A stretch of DNA of 64,000 nucleotides from JBCBKL01 sp038521825 (GTDB lineage Bacteria > Pseudomonadota > Alphaproteobacteria > Rhodobacterales > Rhodobacteraceae). The position numbers and the translations under genes were made by a program. The notes beneath the pieces are model-generated. The model saw nothing but the letters and a program-made list of their open reading frames with translations, searched no databases and had not been told where the DNA came from. Below, one piece after another: positions 26,077-33,895 of this stretch (positions within the stretch are counted from its first letter, which is position 1; each line of letters begins with the position of its first letter). The stretch is from positions 62,001-126,000 of the forward strand of contig JBCBKL010000007.1 of assembly GCA_038521825.1 (NCBI GenBank), written 5' to 3'.

Positions 26077-27486
26077 GTGCTGATCCAGCCAAGGGCCATG
26101 ATGAGCACCGTCCTTGTCGATGCGCTCAAAACCGTGCGCACCAAAATAGTCGCGCTGCGCCTGAAGCATGTTGGCCGTTGTTCGCGCACTGGTGAGGGTA
26201 TCAAAATAGTTTAGCGCCGCCGCCAGCGCCGGGACCGGCTGACCCGCGCTCATGGCCACCGTTGCAACCCTGCGCAGTCCAGCGATGTTCTGCCGCAGGA
26301 TATCCGCGAAGTAAGGGGCAAGGGCCAGGTTTCGCTCCGGCTCGTCCGTCAGTGCGGCGGCCATGTCATTCAACATCGCCGAGCGGATGATGCACCCCTC
26401 GCGCCAGACCTCTGCAATCGCCGCCATGGGCAAGTCCCAGTCGAATTCCACGCCTGCCTTACTCAGTAGCTCGAATCCTTGAGCGTAGCACAGCACCTTG
26501 CCAGCGATCAGTGCCTGCTCGAGGTCGGCGAACGACAATACGCCGCCTGGAAGCGTTCCGTCCCTGGGGCCAAAGGCCGCCGAGCCCGCAAGTCGCAGGT
26601 CGAGCGCAGCGGACATGTTGCGGGCCACGACGGCAGCCTCGATCACCGGGACCGGCGCCCCCAGCATCTGGCTTTCGATCGCGGTCCACCGACCCGTGCC
26701 TTTCTGACCCGCCCGGTCCACTATCACGTCGAGCATCGGCTTGCCTGTCTCCGGATCGATGGCCGCTAACACCTTGCCCGAAATCTCGATCAGGTAGCTT
26801 TGCAACAACCCCGTGTTCCACCGATCGAAGATCGCACCACAAGCGGCTGCATCCATTCCCATCCCGTCGCGCATCACGCCATAGGCATCGGCGATCAGCT
26901 GCATATCCGCGTATTCGATGCCATTGTGCACGGTCTTTACGAAATGACCGGCGCCGCCCGCGCCCATATAGGTGGCACAAGGCTGCCCGTCATACTTGGC
27001 GGAGATGGCTTTCAAGATATGCGCCACGCGGTCCCACGCCGCGGGCGTGCCACCACCCATAATGGACGGGCCGAAACGCGCGCCCTCCGCGCCGCCCGAC
27101 ACACCGATACCCAGAAATGGGAAACCAGCATCCGCGGCATCTTTCGCGCGCCGCTCAGTATCGTGGAAATTCGCATTGCCCGCATCGATGATCATGTCAT
27201 CGGTATCAAGCAGTGGGCGCAACCGGTTGATTTGGGTATCCACCGCGTCACCTGCGGGAACCATCAGGATGATGTTGCGGGGTTTGGCAAGGCCTTGCAC
27301 CAAGTCTTCCAGATCCGCATGGCCGGTTACCCGACTTGCCAGATCTCCAGCGTTTTCAATGAAGTCCGAAATGCGCGCTGCAGTGCGATTGTGCACGGCG
27401 ACAGAGAAGCCGTGGTCCGCGAGGTTAAGCGCCAGCATGGCCCCCATCGTGCCCAACCCGATCACACCAATTTCCGCTCCTGACAT
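26065..27486 (-). CDS. gnd: 6-phosphogluconate dehydrogenase (decarboxylating)
   Basis: A 473-residue enzyme converting 6-phosphogluconate to ribulose 5-phosphate, CO2 and NAD(P)H. It has cofactor motif IGVIGLGTMGAMLALNL, the substrate segment IIDAGNANFHDTERR, catalytic lysine in GAGGAGHFVKTVHNGIEY, and the C-terminal region of the long family. ATG at 27486 has a GAAAGAGGAAAG site and gives the usual length; an upstream extension would run through the operator. It completes the route from gluconate if a kinase exists elsewhere. Confidence 0.94.
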   Translation of the reverse strand: MSGAEIGVIGLGTMGAMLALNLADHGFSVAVHNRTAARISDFIENAGDLASRVTGHADLEDLVQGLAKPRNIILMVPAGDAVDTQINRLRPLLDTDDMIIDAGNANFHDTERRAKDAADAGFPFLGIGVSGGAEGARFGPSIMGGGTPAAWDRVAHILKAISAKYDGQPCATYMGAGGAGHFVKTVHNGIEYADMQLIADAYGVMRDGMGMDAAACGAIFDRWNTGLLQSYLIEISGKVLAAIDPETGKPMLDVIVDRAGQKGTGRWTAIESQMLGAPVPVIEAAVVARNMSAALDLRLAGSAAFGPRDGTLPGGVLSFADLEQALIAGKVLCYAQGFELLSKAGVEFDWDLPMAAIAEVWREGCIIRSAMLNDMAAALTDEPERNLALAPYFADILRQNIAGLRRVATVAMSAGQPVPALAAALNYFDTLTSARTTANMLQAQRDYFGAHGFERIDKDGAHHGPWLDQHLNG

Positions 27487-27515
27487 CTGCTTTCCTCTTT
27501 CCCGCAATACAGCTA

Positions 27516-27529
27516 TGTTACCGATAACA
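27516..27529. promoter_or_regulatory. GntR-type operator between gnd and the GlcG-like gene
   Basis: TGTTACCGATAACA, with perfect TGTTA/TAACA half-sites, 30 bp upstream of gnd and 23 bp upstream of the divergent gene. It resembles the tandem boxes at 13303-13330, so gnd and the dehydrogenase operons are probably one regulon. Confidence 0.65.
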
Positions 27530-27552
27530 AATAGATCAGACTGAGGGAACCC

Positions 27553-27969
27553 ATGCACACCGAAAAGTCGCTTGTCCTCACACACCAGGCAATCATGACC
27601 ATGTTGCAGGCCGCCATATCCAAAGCCGAGGCGATCGGCCAACCTCAATGCATTGTCATCGTGGATGCGAGTGGTGTGACACTAGGACAATTGCGTATGA
27701 CCGGTGCCAAGTTCCTCAGCCTCAAAAGCGCAGAGGCCAAGGCGCGCACGGCCGCCTCCATCCGCGCGCCGAGCGACACCATACCCGAGACCGTCGGACC
27801 GGCCATAGCTGCGGCAACCGAAAACGCCGTGACACGTCTGGGTGGGGGCCTTCCGATATTTATCGATGGTACGTGCGTCGGAGGGATCGGCGTGGGTTCG
27901 GGATTGCCCGAGCAAGACAAGGACGTGGCCAATGCCGCGCTTTCCGCAATCGGCGCCGGTGGGGCTTAA
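27553..27969 (+). CDS. GlcG/HbpS-family protein
   Basis: A 138-residue GlcG/HbpS-like protein (LVLTHQAIMTMLQAAISKAEAIG, then GGLPIFIDGTCVGGIGVGSG). Members bind haem or small molecules and often sit beside glycolate or sugar-acid genes; no catalytic function is established for most. It shares its upstream region and GntR-type operator with gnd. Length and sequence are complete. Confidence 0.85.
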   Translation: MHTEKSLVLTHQAIMTMLQAAISKAEAIGQPQCIVIVDASGVTLGQLRMTGAKFLSLKSAEAKARTAASIRAPSDTIPETVGPAIAAATENAVTRLGGGLPIFIDGTCVGGIGVGSGLPEQDKDVANAALSAIGAGGA

Positions 27970-28083
27970 CTCGGTTATCCGGCCTCTCAGGTCCGACGGG
28001 TCACTTCGTTCTACCCCTCGTTCTTCTCACTCACCTAAAATGCGGATCAGCGGCAAGGAGCGACCGGCAGCCGAACGTTGGGG

Positions 28084-28103
28084 TGGCGGAGCGGAAGTTC
28101 GAA
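28084..28103. repeat. Left attachment-site copy (tRNA-Ser 3' end)
   Basis: TGGCGGAGCGGAAG here is identical to 40800-40813 at the tRNA-Ser 3' end, in the same orientation. It is followed by TTCGAA, which matches the T-loop after a 3-nt deletion. This is the direct repeat expected after integration into a tRNA gene. Confidence 0.75.
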
Positions 28104-28170
28104 AGTTGTTTTATATCATACTCTTAAGTTATTGAATTTGCTGGACGTTGGATTTTTGAGTGTTACGACT

Positions 28171-28194
28171 TGTGCAGCAAAGTGTGTAGCAGAA
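28171..28194. repeat. Paired arm-type repeats at the left island end
   Basis: Two tandem 12-bp units, TGTGCAGCAAAG and TGTGTAGCAGAA, 67 bp inside the left attachment copy. The same units recur beside the integrase at 40677. They resemble arm-type binding sites of tyrosine integrases. Confidence 0.6.
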
Positions 28195-28764
28195 TTGGAC
28201 GGTTTGCCCTGCTCATGGTCTCCAACCAAAGTTCCCTGATGCTGGGAAACGTCACTTGTGAGACGGACGGATTAAAAGTCTATGTCCGCGAACGCTGGAA
28301 GTGGCGTACCTCCGAGATAGGTGCCAAAAACAACTTTCCGGCCCATATAGGCCGGTCAAGCCACAATCGTTTCCTGCGCTGCGGCCCGTTTCACCGGGAT
28401 TTCGCCACGGCTGTACTTTCTCTAGGCACTCAAATCTGCGAGAACGCAGAACTATTCTACGTCTTGGCCACGCCGCTATTGCTGACGCTAAATTCGACGG
28501 CATGATCACTTGTTCTCTTCCTGCATCGCACTTCGATCACGCAGGAACGTCCCGCAAAGGTGCGACCACTGCGGTACTGTTGGTCGTGTTATACACCTCT
28601 TGCCTATGTTCCAGAAGTGCTCCGGCGGCGTCCTTGCCGATGCCGGTCCCGGTGCCCCGCGCTCAGAATGGATTTCATCTGCGGGGATCCCTTCGTCTCA
28701 AGACTCCACAGCCAATGAGACCGAAAGCCACTTTTTTGCGCTGTTGCGGCCTGTATCGGCTAGG

Positions 28765-29445
28765 TCAGAACTGCCTTTGGAACCCGACCACCGGTCCGCC
28801 CACGTCGGAGGTGACCGTTCCGCCGTCGAAATCGCGTTCAAACATCAAATGCCGATACCCGGCGACCGCGGACCACGAGTCGTTGAGACGGTAGCCAGTT
28901 GCCACATAGGCTTGCCATGTCAGGTCCGACGAGTAGCCAAGACCGAAGCCGCCGATATCCGCACAGGCGACACCGAACCAGTTCTCATTGAATGTCTGAA
29001 TGACCCGTGCCGACAGCACCGCATCGGCCCAATTGCCTTCGTCGGACAAGCTCAGGGGAATGGCCCCCGATACAACCGTGTCAAACTTGGCATCGTAGTA
29101 GCGCAGACCGCCGCCGAGCTTGATGCGCGTGTCGGGACTGTCTGATAGGTCGTAAAGGGTATAGCCGCCCAGGATCGCCATTTTCGAGTCGATCTCAACG
29201 GACTCGATGAACGCAATGTCGGACGATGTCTGCGCGCCAAGATCGAAATACTGAAGATCACCGACAAGTGCCCAACGCCCCTTTCGCGCCTCGAGCGCGG
29301 CCAGAAAGGCGAAATCCAGCTTATCGAGGATATCGGCGAACTCGACTTCCGCTTCCACATCGCCCGAGGTCGTTTCGACGGTCGTGCCCACACCGGGCAG
29401 CCATCTGTAAAACATGCCGGTGTAGCGCCAGGTCTCCTCGGCCAT
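28765..29445 (-). CDS. Outer-membrane beta-barrel protein lacking a signal peptide
   Basis: A 226-residue barrel-type protein with alternating strands (WRYTGMFYRWLPGVG, then KLGGGLRYYD, SWSAVAGYRHLMFERDF) ending in Phe, as outer-membrane proteins do. Homologues begin with a secretion signal ending just before the AEETWRYTG-like segment. Here the only start is ATG at 29445, directly at that junction, with no signal sequence in frame upstream. The gene is therefore probably N-terminally truncated. It is the last gene of the island's minus-strand run. Confidence 0.65.
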   Translation of the reverse strand: MAEETWRYTGMFYRWLPGVGTTVETTSGDVEAEVEFADILDKLDFAFLAALEARKGRWALVGDLQYFDLGAQTSSDIAFIESVEIDSKMAILGGYTLYDLSDSPDTRIKLGGGLRYYDAKFDTVVSGAIPLSLSDEGNWADAVLSARVIQTFNENWFGVACADIGGFGLGYSSDLTWQAYVATGYRLNDSWSAVAGYRHLMFERDFDGGTVTSDVGGPVVGFQRQF

Positions 29446-29627
29446 GGCTGTGGTCTCCGGTTTTTAGGTTGTGGGCGCAACGCCCGTCACCGATTTATAC
29501 CAGAGTGCGACAAACCCTCTGCCATTGGCCCCAGGGCTCAGGAATGGCCAAACGGCATTCCTGTCTAACCAGAAGCCAAAGGATCATCGCCACCGTCACG
29601 ATGGCGAGACCACCTTTATCAGCGCGA

Positions 29628-30692
29628 CTAGTTGGTCTCTCCTGCCTGCAACGCGGCTACGTCTATGATGCCGCTCTTCGGGAACCTGCCCGCCAGAACA
29701 TCGGCACGGGCGCTGGTCACGATATCAATGACGACTGGCGATGTCGCGGCAAGGAAGTGGTTGCGCGCATTGGGCAATCCCGACAGGTCAAGCACCAGAA
29801 GATCGAGCGCCGAAAGCCGGTCACGGTCCCGAGCCGAGCCAAGCCGCTCCGGTTGCGCCGTGAGCAGCGAAGAGAAGCGCAGCGCATAGTCGCTTTCAGA
29901 AGTCATGACCACAAACGGATTGGGCAGCGGGTCGATGCGTTCATGCTGGGATTCGAACAGATCGAGGTCGATATCTGGCGAAACAAGAATGACGCCGCCG
30001 ATGCGGCTCAGAACGTCCTGTTGGCCGGTGATCGACAACTGCCGTAGGGTTTCGACCACAAGCTGCGTGCCCATGGAATGGCCGAAGACGAAGACATTTT
30101 GATTGTTGCGGGTCAGTTCGACCAGCAGTTCTTCCAGATGGTCTCGGGCGATCAGGATACTGTCCTTGTCGCGCACATATCCAAGGGTGCGTTCGATCGA
30201 CGGCCAGGCAAAGGTGACCTGCGGCCCTTGCAAGCCGTAATCATGTGCGATCTGCGCGTGGCGATAGACAGCATACTCCATCGCGGTATTGAAGCCATGC
30301 ACGTAGACCACCGGGCTGTCGATGGGGCGTCCAAGGGGGCCCGCTTGCCCGCGGACAATGCGACCGAGTTCGGACCGGTTCGAGACCGGGCGGGCGCTGG
30401 CCACGGCAAAACTTGTGTCGGGGTTGGGGTTGGCTTGTGAAAATTCGACCATGCCGGGTTCATGCAGAGGCGGGATCGTGATGTCATATTGTGCAAAAGA
30501 CAGCGCGCCGCCGCGTTCGGTGGTGCCTGACAAATCGGGGGCAAGGATGCGGTCTGTGGCAAGGTAGATGCGTTGCACATCCGCCGCGCCAAGCTGATCA
30601 TTTGGAGCAACGAATTGCTCGGGTGTGCCAGCGCAACCGACAAGAAGCGCCAGTGCAAAGCTGGCGGCGAGAATTAAGCGCAATTCTATCAC
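29628..30692 (-). CDS. Lipoprotein alpha/beta hydrolase (DUF900 family)
   Basis: A 354-residue protein with a lipoprotein signal (ALALLVGC), then an alpha/beta-hydrolase domain of the DUF900 type. HGFNT forms the oxyanion region and GHSMG the nucleophile Ser elbow, with Asp and His further on. Substrate unknown; an esterase or lipase-like activity at the membrane surface is likely. GTG at 30692 has an ideal GGAGG ribosome-binding site 7 nt upstream, so it is preferred to the ATG at 30752. Downstream of the DUF4345 gene in the same run. Confidence 0.8.
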   Translation of the reverse strand: MIELRLILAASFALALLVGCAGTPEQFVAPNDQLGAADVQRIYLATDRILAPDLSGTTERGGALSFAQYDITIPPLHEPGMVEFSQANPNPDTSFAVASARPVSNRSELGRIVRGQAGPLGRPIDSPVVYVHGFNTAMEYAVYRHAQIAHDYGLQGPQVTFAWPSIERTLGYVRDKDSILIARDHLEELLVELTRNNQNVFVFGHSMGTQLVVETLRQLSITGQQDVLSRIGGVILVSPDIDLDLFESQHERIDPLPNPFVVMTSESDYALRFSSLLTAQPERLGSARDRDRLSALDLLVLDLSGLPNARNHFLAATSPVVIDIVTSARADVLAGRFPKSGIIDVAALQAGETN

Positions 30693-30752
30693 ATTTGTAC
30701 CTCCAATAAACGAAGTGGTGCCTTGCAGGCCGATCGTGTTGGGCATGTTCAC

Positions 30753-31157
30753 TCACGCACCGGCATGGCGATCCCCGTTTCGTGAGATGAGCCATGCGCT
30801 GCTTGCCGCCAAGGCAACTTCGGCGGGCAGATACAAGAAAAGAAGGGGACCGGGCCAACCGTCGAGCAGCAAGCTAAGGCTACGTCCCAACGCGATTCCC
30901 AGAGTGAAGACAAAGAGGCTCCAGAGTGCAGGTAGTCTGATCGCTGGCCGCAGCGCGCCTGCGACCCAAAGGCAGATCATGGCGAGATAAAGCCCCATGA
31001 TCGCACGAAAGATGTGACGTGTCGGAGCGCTGTCGGCATCTATCCCGTAAAGCCACGGCAGGCTCGCCTGCGGTGCCGCCCCGTAGGACAGGGCGATCGG
31101 GATAAGCCCAACTGCCATGGCCAGCAGCAGGCCGCGTTGCATGTGATCGGCGGTCAT
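30753..31157 (-). CDS. DUF4345-family small membrane protein
   Basis: A 134-residue protein with four hydrophobic segments, matching the DUF4345 pattern (conserved R after the second loop, FRAIMGLYLAMICLW). Function unknown. It lies 2 bp after the lipoprotein gene and about 60 bp before the DUF900 hydrolase. A distant relative is at 56584 outside the island. Confidence 0.75.
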   Translation of the reverse strand: MTADHMQRGLLLAMAVGLIPIALSYGAAPQASLPWLYGIDADSAPTRHIFRAIMGLYLAMICLWVAGALRPAIRLPALWSLFVFTLGIALGRSLSLLLDGWPGPLLFLYLPAEVALAASSAWLISRNGDRHAGA

Positions 31158-31159
31158 CG

Positions 31160-31510
31160 TCAGCCTGCCGCGACCGCGTTCGACGCGCTTGCATCGGGAC
31201 AGGCCGCCTTGATCTCGACGATGCGGGCGCGCAGCTCGTCTTCGGTGCGTCCCGATGCGATCTCGCGCCGTTCGTCAAGCTGCCCGGTGACGCGACCGGC
31301 GATGCGGGACACGGGCACGACAAGCCGCACGCCAGCGGCAGCGCGTTCGCCCGCACCGGGAATGGCGGCTTCAAGGGCCGCGATGTCGATATCTGCCGTC
31401 GCGCAATCAATCGGGCGATCAAGTAGATCGGCGCGCTCGTTCTGGGTTGTCTGTGCACATCCTGCGACCACACCAACGGTGAGCATGGCAATGGTAACTC
31501 TAAGAGGCAT
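31160..31510 (-). CDS. Small predicted lipoprotein of unknown function
   Basis: A 116-residue protein with a lipoprotein signal (MLTVGVVAGC) and a polar, Ala/Arg-rich mature part that contains two Cys residues. No family recognised. It sits between the FGE gene and the DUF4345 gene, on the same strand with short gaps, so it probably belongs to the operon. Confidence 0.65.
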   Translation of the reverse strand: MPLRVTIAMLTVGVVAGCAQTTQNERADLLDRPIDCATADIDIAALEAAIPGAGERAAAGVRLVVPVSRIAGRVTGQLDERREIASGRTEDELRARIVEIKAACPDASASNAVAAG

Positions 31511-31531
31511 GGGGAAATTTCTCCTTACATT

Positions 31532-32440
31532 TCATCTGACGTCCCGCACGATGCGAAACCCGATATGTGCGGTGCTGAAATCGTGCTCGAGGCTTTCGCG
31601 AGCGGCGACGCGGTAGCGCTGGCAGTAGTCTTCGCTGCAGAGGTACGACCCGCCCTTAATGGTGAAACGTGGAATGGCGGGTGCGAACGGGCTATCGGTC
31701 CATTCCCAGACATTGCCAATCATGTCATATGCGCTCGTCAGCCCGGGCTCGAAACAGCCGACCGGTGCGGTACCGGCAAAGCCGTCGCGCCGGGAATTGA
31801 GCACCGGGAAGAGGCCCGTCCAGATATTTGCCCGCGCGGTGCCATCCGGCGCGCGGATACCGGAGTCCGGGTCCATGGGATCGAAGAGGCCCCGGCTGGC
31901 GGCATATTCCCATTCGACCTCGGTCGGGATGCGCCCACCGGCCCAGTCAGCATAGGCGCGGGCGTCGTTCAGTGTGACATGTACGACAGGGTGCAGGTCG
32001 CGCCCCGTCAGATCAGAACCCGCGCCGTCGGGCGTGCGCCACGTCGCACTGTCATCCAGCGACCACCAGGACAAGAACACATCGGGCGTGTCGCTTTCGC
32101 TGAACTGGGCAGAACCGCCATGGCGCTCGGCTTCGGTGACATAGCCGGTGTCCGCGACAAAGGCGGCGAACTGCCTGTTCGTGACCTCATGCGCCTGCAG
32201 TCGAAACGGCGAGACAAGGACCTTCCGGGGCGGGCCTTCCTCCGGGAAGACGGGATCGACCCCCATGACAAAGCCGCCACCTGGAATGTCGACAAAGCCG
32301 CCAAGCTGCGCGTCGCCCAAGGCACAGATACGGTCAGATCTGTTGTCGGAGCTGGCGTAAAGCCAAGCTGTTGCCAAGCCCACAAGGAAAAGCGCTGCGA
32401 CGACGCCACCGCGAATCAAACACTTCAGCCGGTTTGGCAT
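31532..32440 (-). CDS. Formylglycine-generating enzyme (sulfatase-modifying factor)
   Basis: A 302-residue FGE-sulfatase family protein with an N-terminal membrane anchor (about 12-30) and a periplasmic catalytic domain (about 47-302). Cys268 and Cys273 in GGSYLCSEDYCQRYR match the active-site cysteine pair of human FGE (336 and 341), which most FGE-like paralogues lack. It would oxidise the cysteine of the sulfatase CxPSR motif to formylglycine using copper and oxygen. The sulfatase gene upstream in the same run is the obvious client. ATG at 32440 is preferred; an alternative ATG at 32470 overlaps the upstream gene. Confidence 0.87.
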   Translation of the reverse strand: MPNRLKCLIRGGVVAALFLVGLATAWLYASSDNRSDRICALGDAQLGGFVDIPGGGFVMGVDPVFPEEGPPRKVLVSPFRLQAHEVTNRQFAAFVADTGYVTEAERHGGSAQFSESDTPDVFLSWWSLDDSATWRTPDGAGSDLTGRDLHPVVHVTLNDARAYADWAGGRIPTEVEWEYAASRGLFDPMDPDSGIRAPDGTARANIWTGLFPVLNSRRDGFAGTAPVGCFEPGLTSAYDMIGNVWEWTDSPFAPAIPRFTIKGGSYLCSEDYCQRYRVAARESLEHDFSTAHIGFRIVRDVR

Positions 32441-32456
32441 TGTTCCAGTGCTACCC

Positions 32457-33005
32457 TCAGTGAATCGCATATTTCAAAAGTGCTAATGCGCACCCGACAC
32501 TTCCGGAAAAAAGCGCGCCGCCGATGGGCAGCCACCAGCTGTGGTTGATGACCCAACCGACCCGCGCGCCAAGAACGATCAAAACAAGGATGCAGAACAC
32601 CTGCGAAAGTCCGGTTGCTGTCTCAACGCTCAGCCAACCCAACCCTGCCACGACAAAAGACGCCGTAGGCACATTCGCGACCAGAAGGGTCGAGTGGCTG
32701 TGAGACCAGGCGGCCCCGAAGGCCTTGCGCGTCAGGATGCGCTCGCCTGTCTCCATCGCGTGGGACAACAGCTCGGCAAACATCTTTGCCAGCGTCACCG
32801 CAAGGACTGAACCGAACAGGACAAGGGCGGCCTCGAAAGGCCCGTCTCGGACCTCGTCCATGGCCATCAAGAGGCTCAGGACGAGGATCGAGCCATAGAT
32901 AAGCCCGAACGAGGCCCGGTGAACGGGTCCCCATGCCAAATGGGGGTGGAGCCCGTGGCGCGGCATCGCCATGGACCCGTCCCCTTGCCGGTCCACGTCA
33001 GACAT
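32457..33005 (-). CDS. Predicted membrane protein of unknown function
   Basis: A 182-residue protein with about four to five hydrophobic segments and the charged stretch DEVRDGPFEAALVLFG. No named family recognised. Start overlaps the stop of the DJ-1/PfpI gene by 8 bp, and the FGE gene begins within about 20 bp of its end, so it is translated as part of the sulfatase operon. Confidence 0.7.
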   Translation of the reverse strand: MSDVDRQGDGSMAMPRHGLHPHLAWGPVHRASFGLIYGSILVLSLLMAMDEVRDGPFEAALVLFGSVLAVTLAKMFAELLSHAMETGERILTRKAFGAAWSHSHSTLLVANVPTASFVVAGLGWLSVETATGLSQVFCILVLIVLGARVGWVINHSWWLPIGGALFSGSVGCALALLKYAIH

Positions 33006-33831
33006 TGCGCTGCGTTGCCATCTTTTCCAGGATGCGATGCGCCGTCTCGTAGCCGCTGTTCTGGTTCTGGCCGGTGATCAGGTTGCCGTCGATCGTGGTA
33101 TGTGTCGCGAAGGGGTCACGGAACGCGTGCTGGCATTCGTAGATCGCGCCCAGTTTACGCAACTCTTCCTCGGGGTGCTTTGGCGTGACGGCGATGCCGA
33201 AGGTGTTGATCTGGCCATTGGTCACGCCGGTGACGCGCCGGCCCTTGACCAGCGGCTCACCGTCGAGCCCCTTGGCGCTGCAAAGCCCGAGAGCGCCATG
33301 GCAGACCGAACCAAGGATCTTGCCCGCCGCATTGGCGCGCGTAACAAAATCGCCCAGTTCTTCGCTCTGCATCAGGTCGTAGGCAGCACCCCAGCCGCCC
33401 GCCATGAAGATCACATCATAGTCATTGGGATCGAGATCGGCGATGGCTTTGGAGTTCTTTAAGTCATGCATCGCCTTCTTGTCGGCCATGAACCGTTTGT
33501 CGTCCTCGCACGCCAGCGGCCAGGACCAGGAGCCCGGTTGGATCGGGATCTCACCACCTTTGGGCGAGGCCATGTCGACCTCCATCCCGGCATTGACAAA
33601 GGCGTAATAAGGCACCGTGAACTCCGAGCCAAAGGCACCGGTGTCACGCTTCTTCGGGTCCAAGCGATTGTGGTTGGTGCAGATCACTAGCGCTCGCCGC
33701 CCCTTCATGTCGAAATCGGGGATGGTGTAGTGCGGGTGGATGCCCAGTAGGCGCAAGAAGGCGGGCAGATAGAGATATGTGAATATCGCCAAAGCCGCGA
33801 GGACTAGAAGGGTGATAACAATCCAGTTCAT
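32998..33831 (-). CDS. Membrane-anchored DJ-1/PfpI (Hsp31-like) protein
   Basis: A 277-residue protein with an N-terminal membrane helix (2-24) and a DJ-1/PfpI domain. The nucleophile elbow GSVCHGALGL carries the reactive Cys and its His partner, and the family Glu lies in GGEIPIQ. Hsp31-like members act as glyoxalases, deglycases or chaperones. The membrane anchor is unusual. ATG at 33831 gives the anchor start; further extension would enter the sulfatase gene. Confidence 0.82.
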   Translation of the reverse strand: MNWIVITLLVLAALAIFTYLYLPAFLRLLGIHPHYTIPDFDMKGRRALVICTNHNRLDPKKRDTGAFGSEFTVPYYAFVNAGMEVDMASPKGGEIPIQPGSWSWPLACEDDKRFMADKKAMHDLKNSKAIADLDPNDYDVIFMAGGWGAAYDLMQSEELGDFVTRANAAGKILGSVCHGALGLCSAKGLDGEPLVKGRRVTGVTNGQINTFGIAVTPKHPEEELRKLGAIYECQHAFRDPFATHTTIDGNLITGQNQNSGYETAHRILEKMATQRNV

Positions 33832-33895
33832 GTCAGGTCTCCCAAAATGGGTATCAAGGATGGCATCCCGGTCGGGGCACCGATTGAAATACGGG

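Larger units (their letters stand above)
27970..28764. other. Gene-poor left junction of the genomic island
   Basis: About 795 bases without a supportable gene. It holds the duplicated tRNA-Ser end (28084-28103) and the paired 12-bp repeats (28171-28194). The rest has only short frames broken by stops on both strands and looks like decayed sequence, rather AT-rich near 28105-28160. Confidence 0.6.

Noticed and set aside
28510..29145. A 211-codon plus-strand frame at the island edge
   Set aside because: It is antisense to the barrel protein over most of its length and has no recognisable domain.
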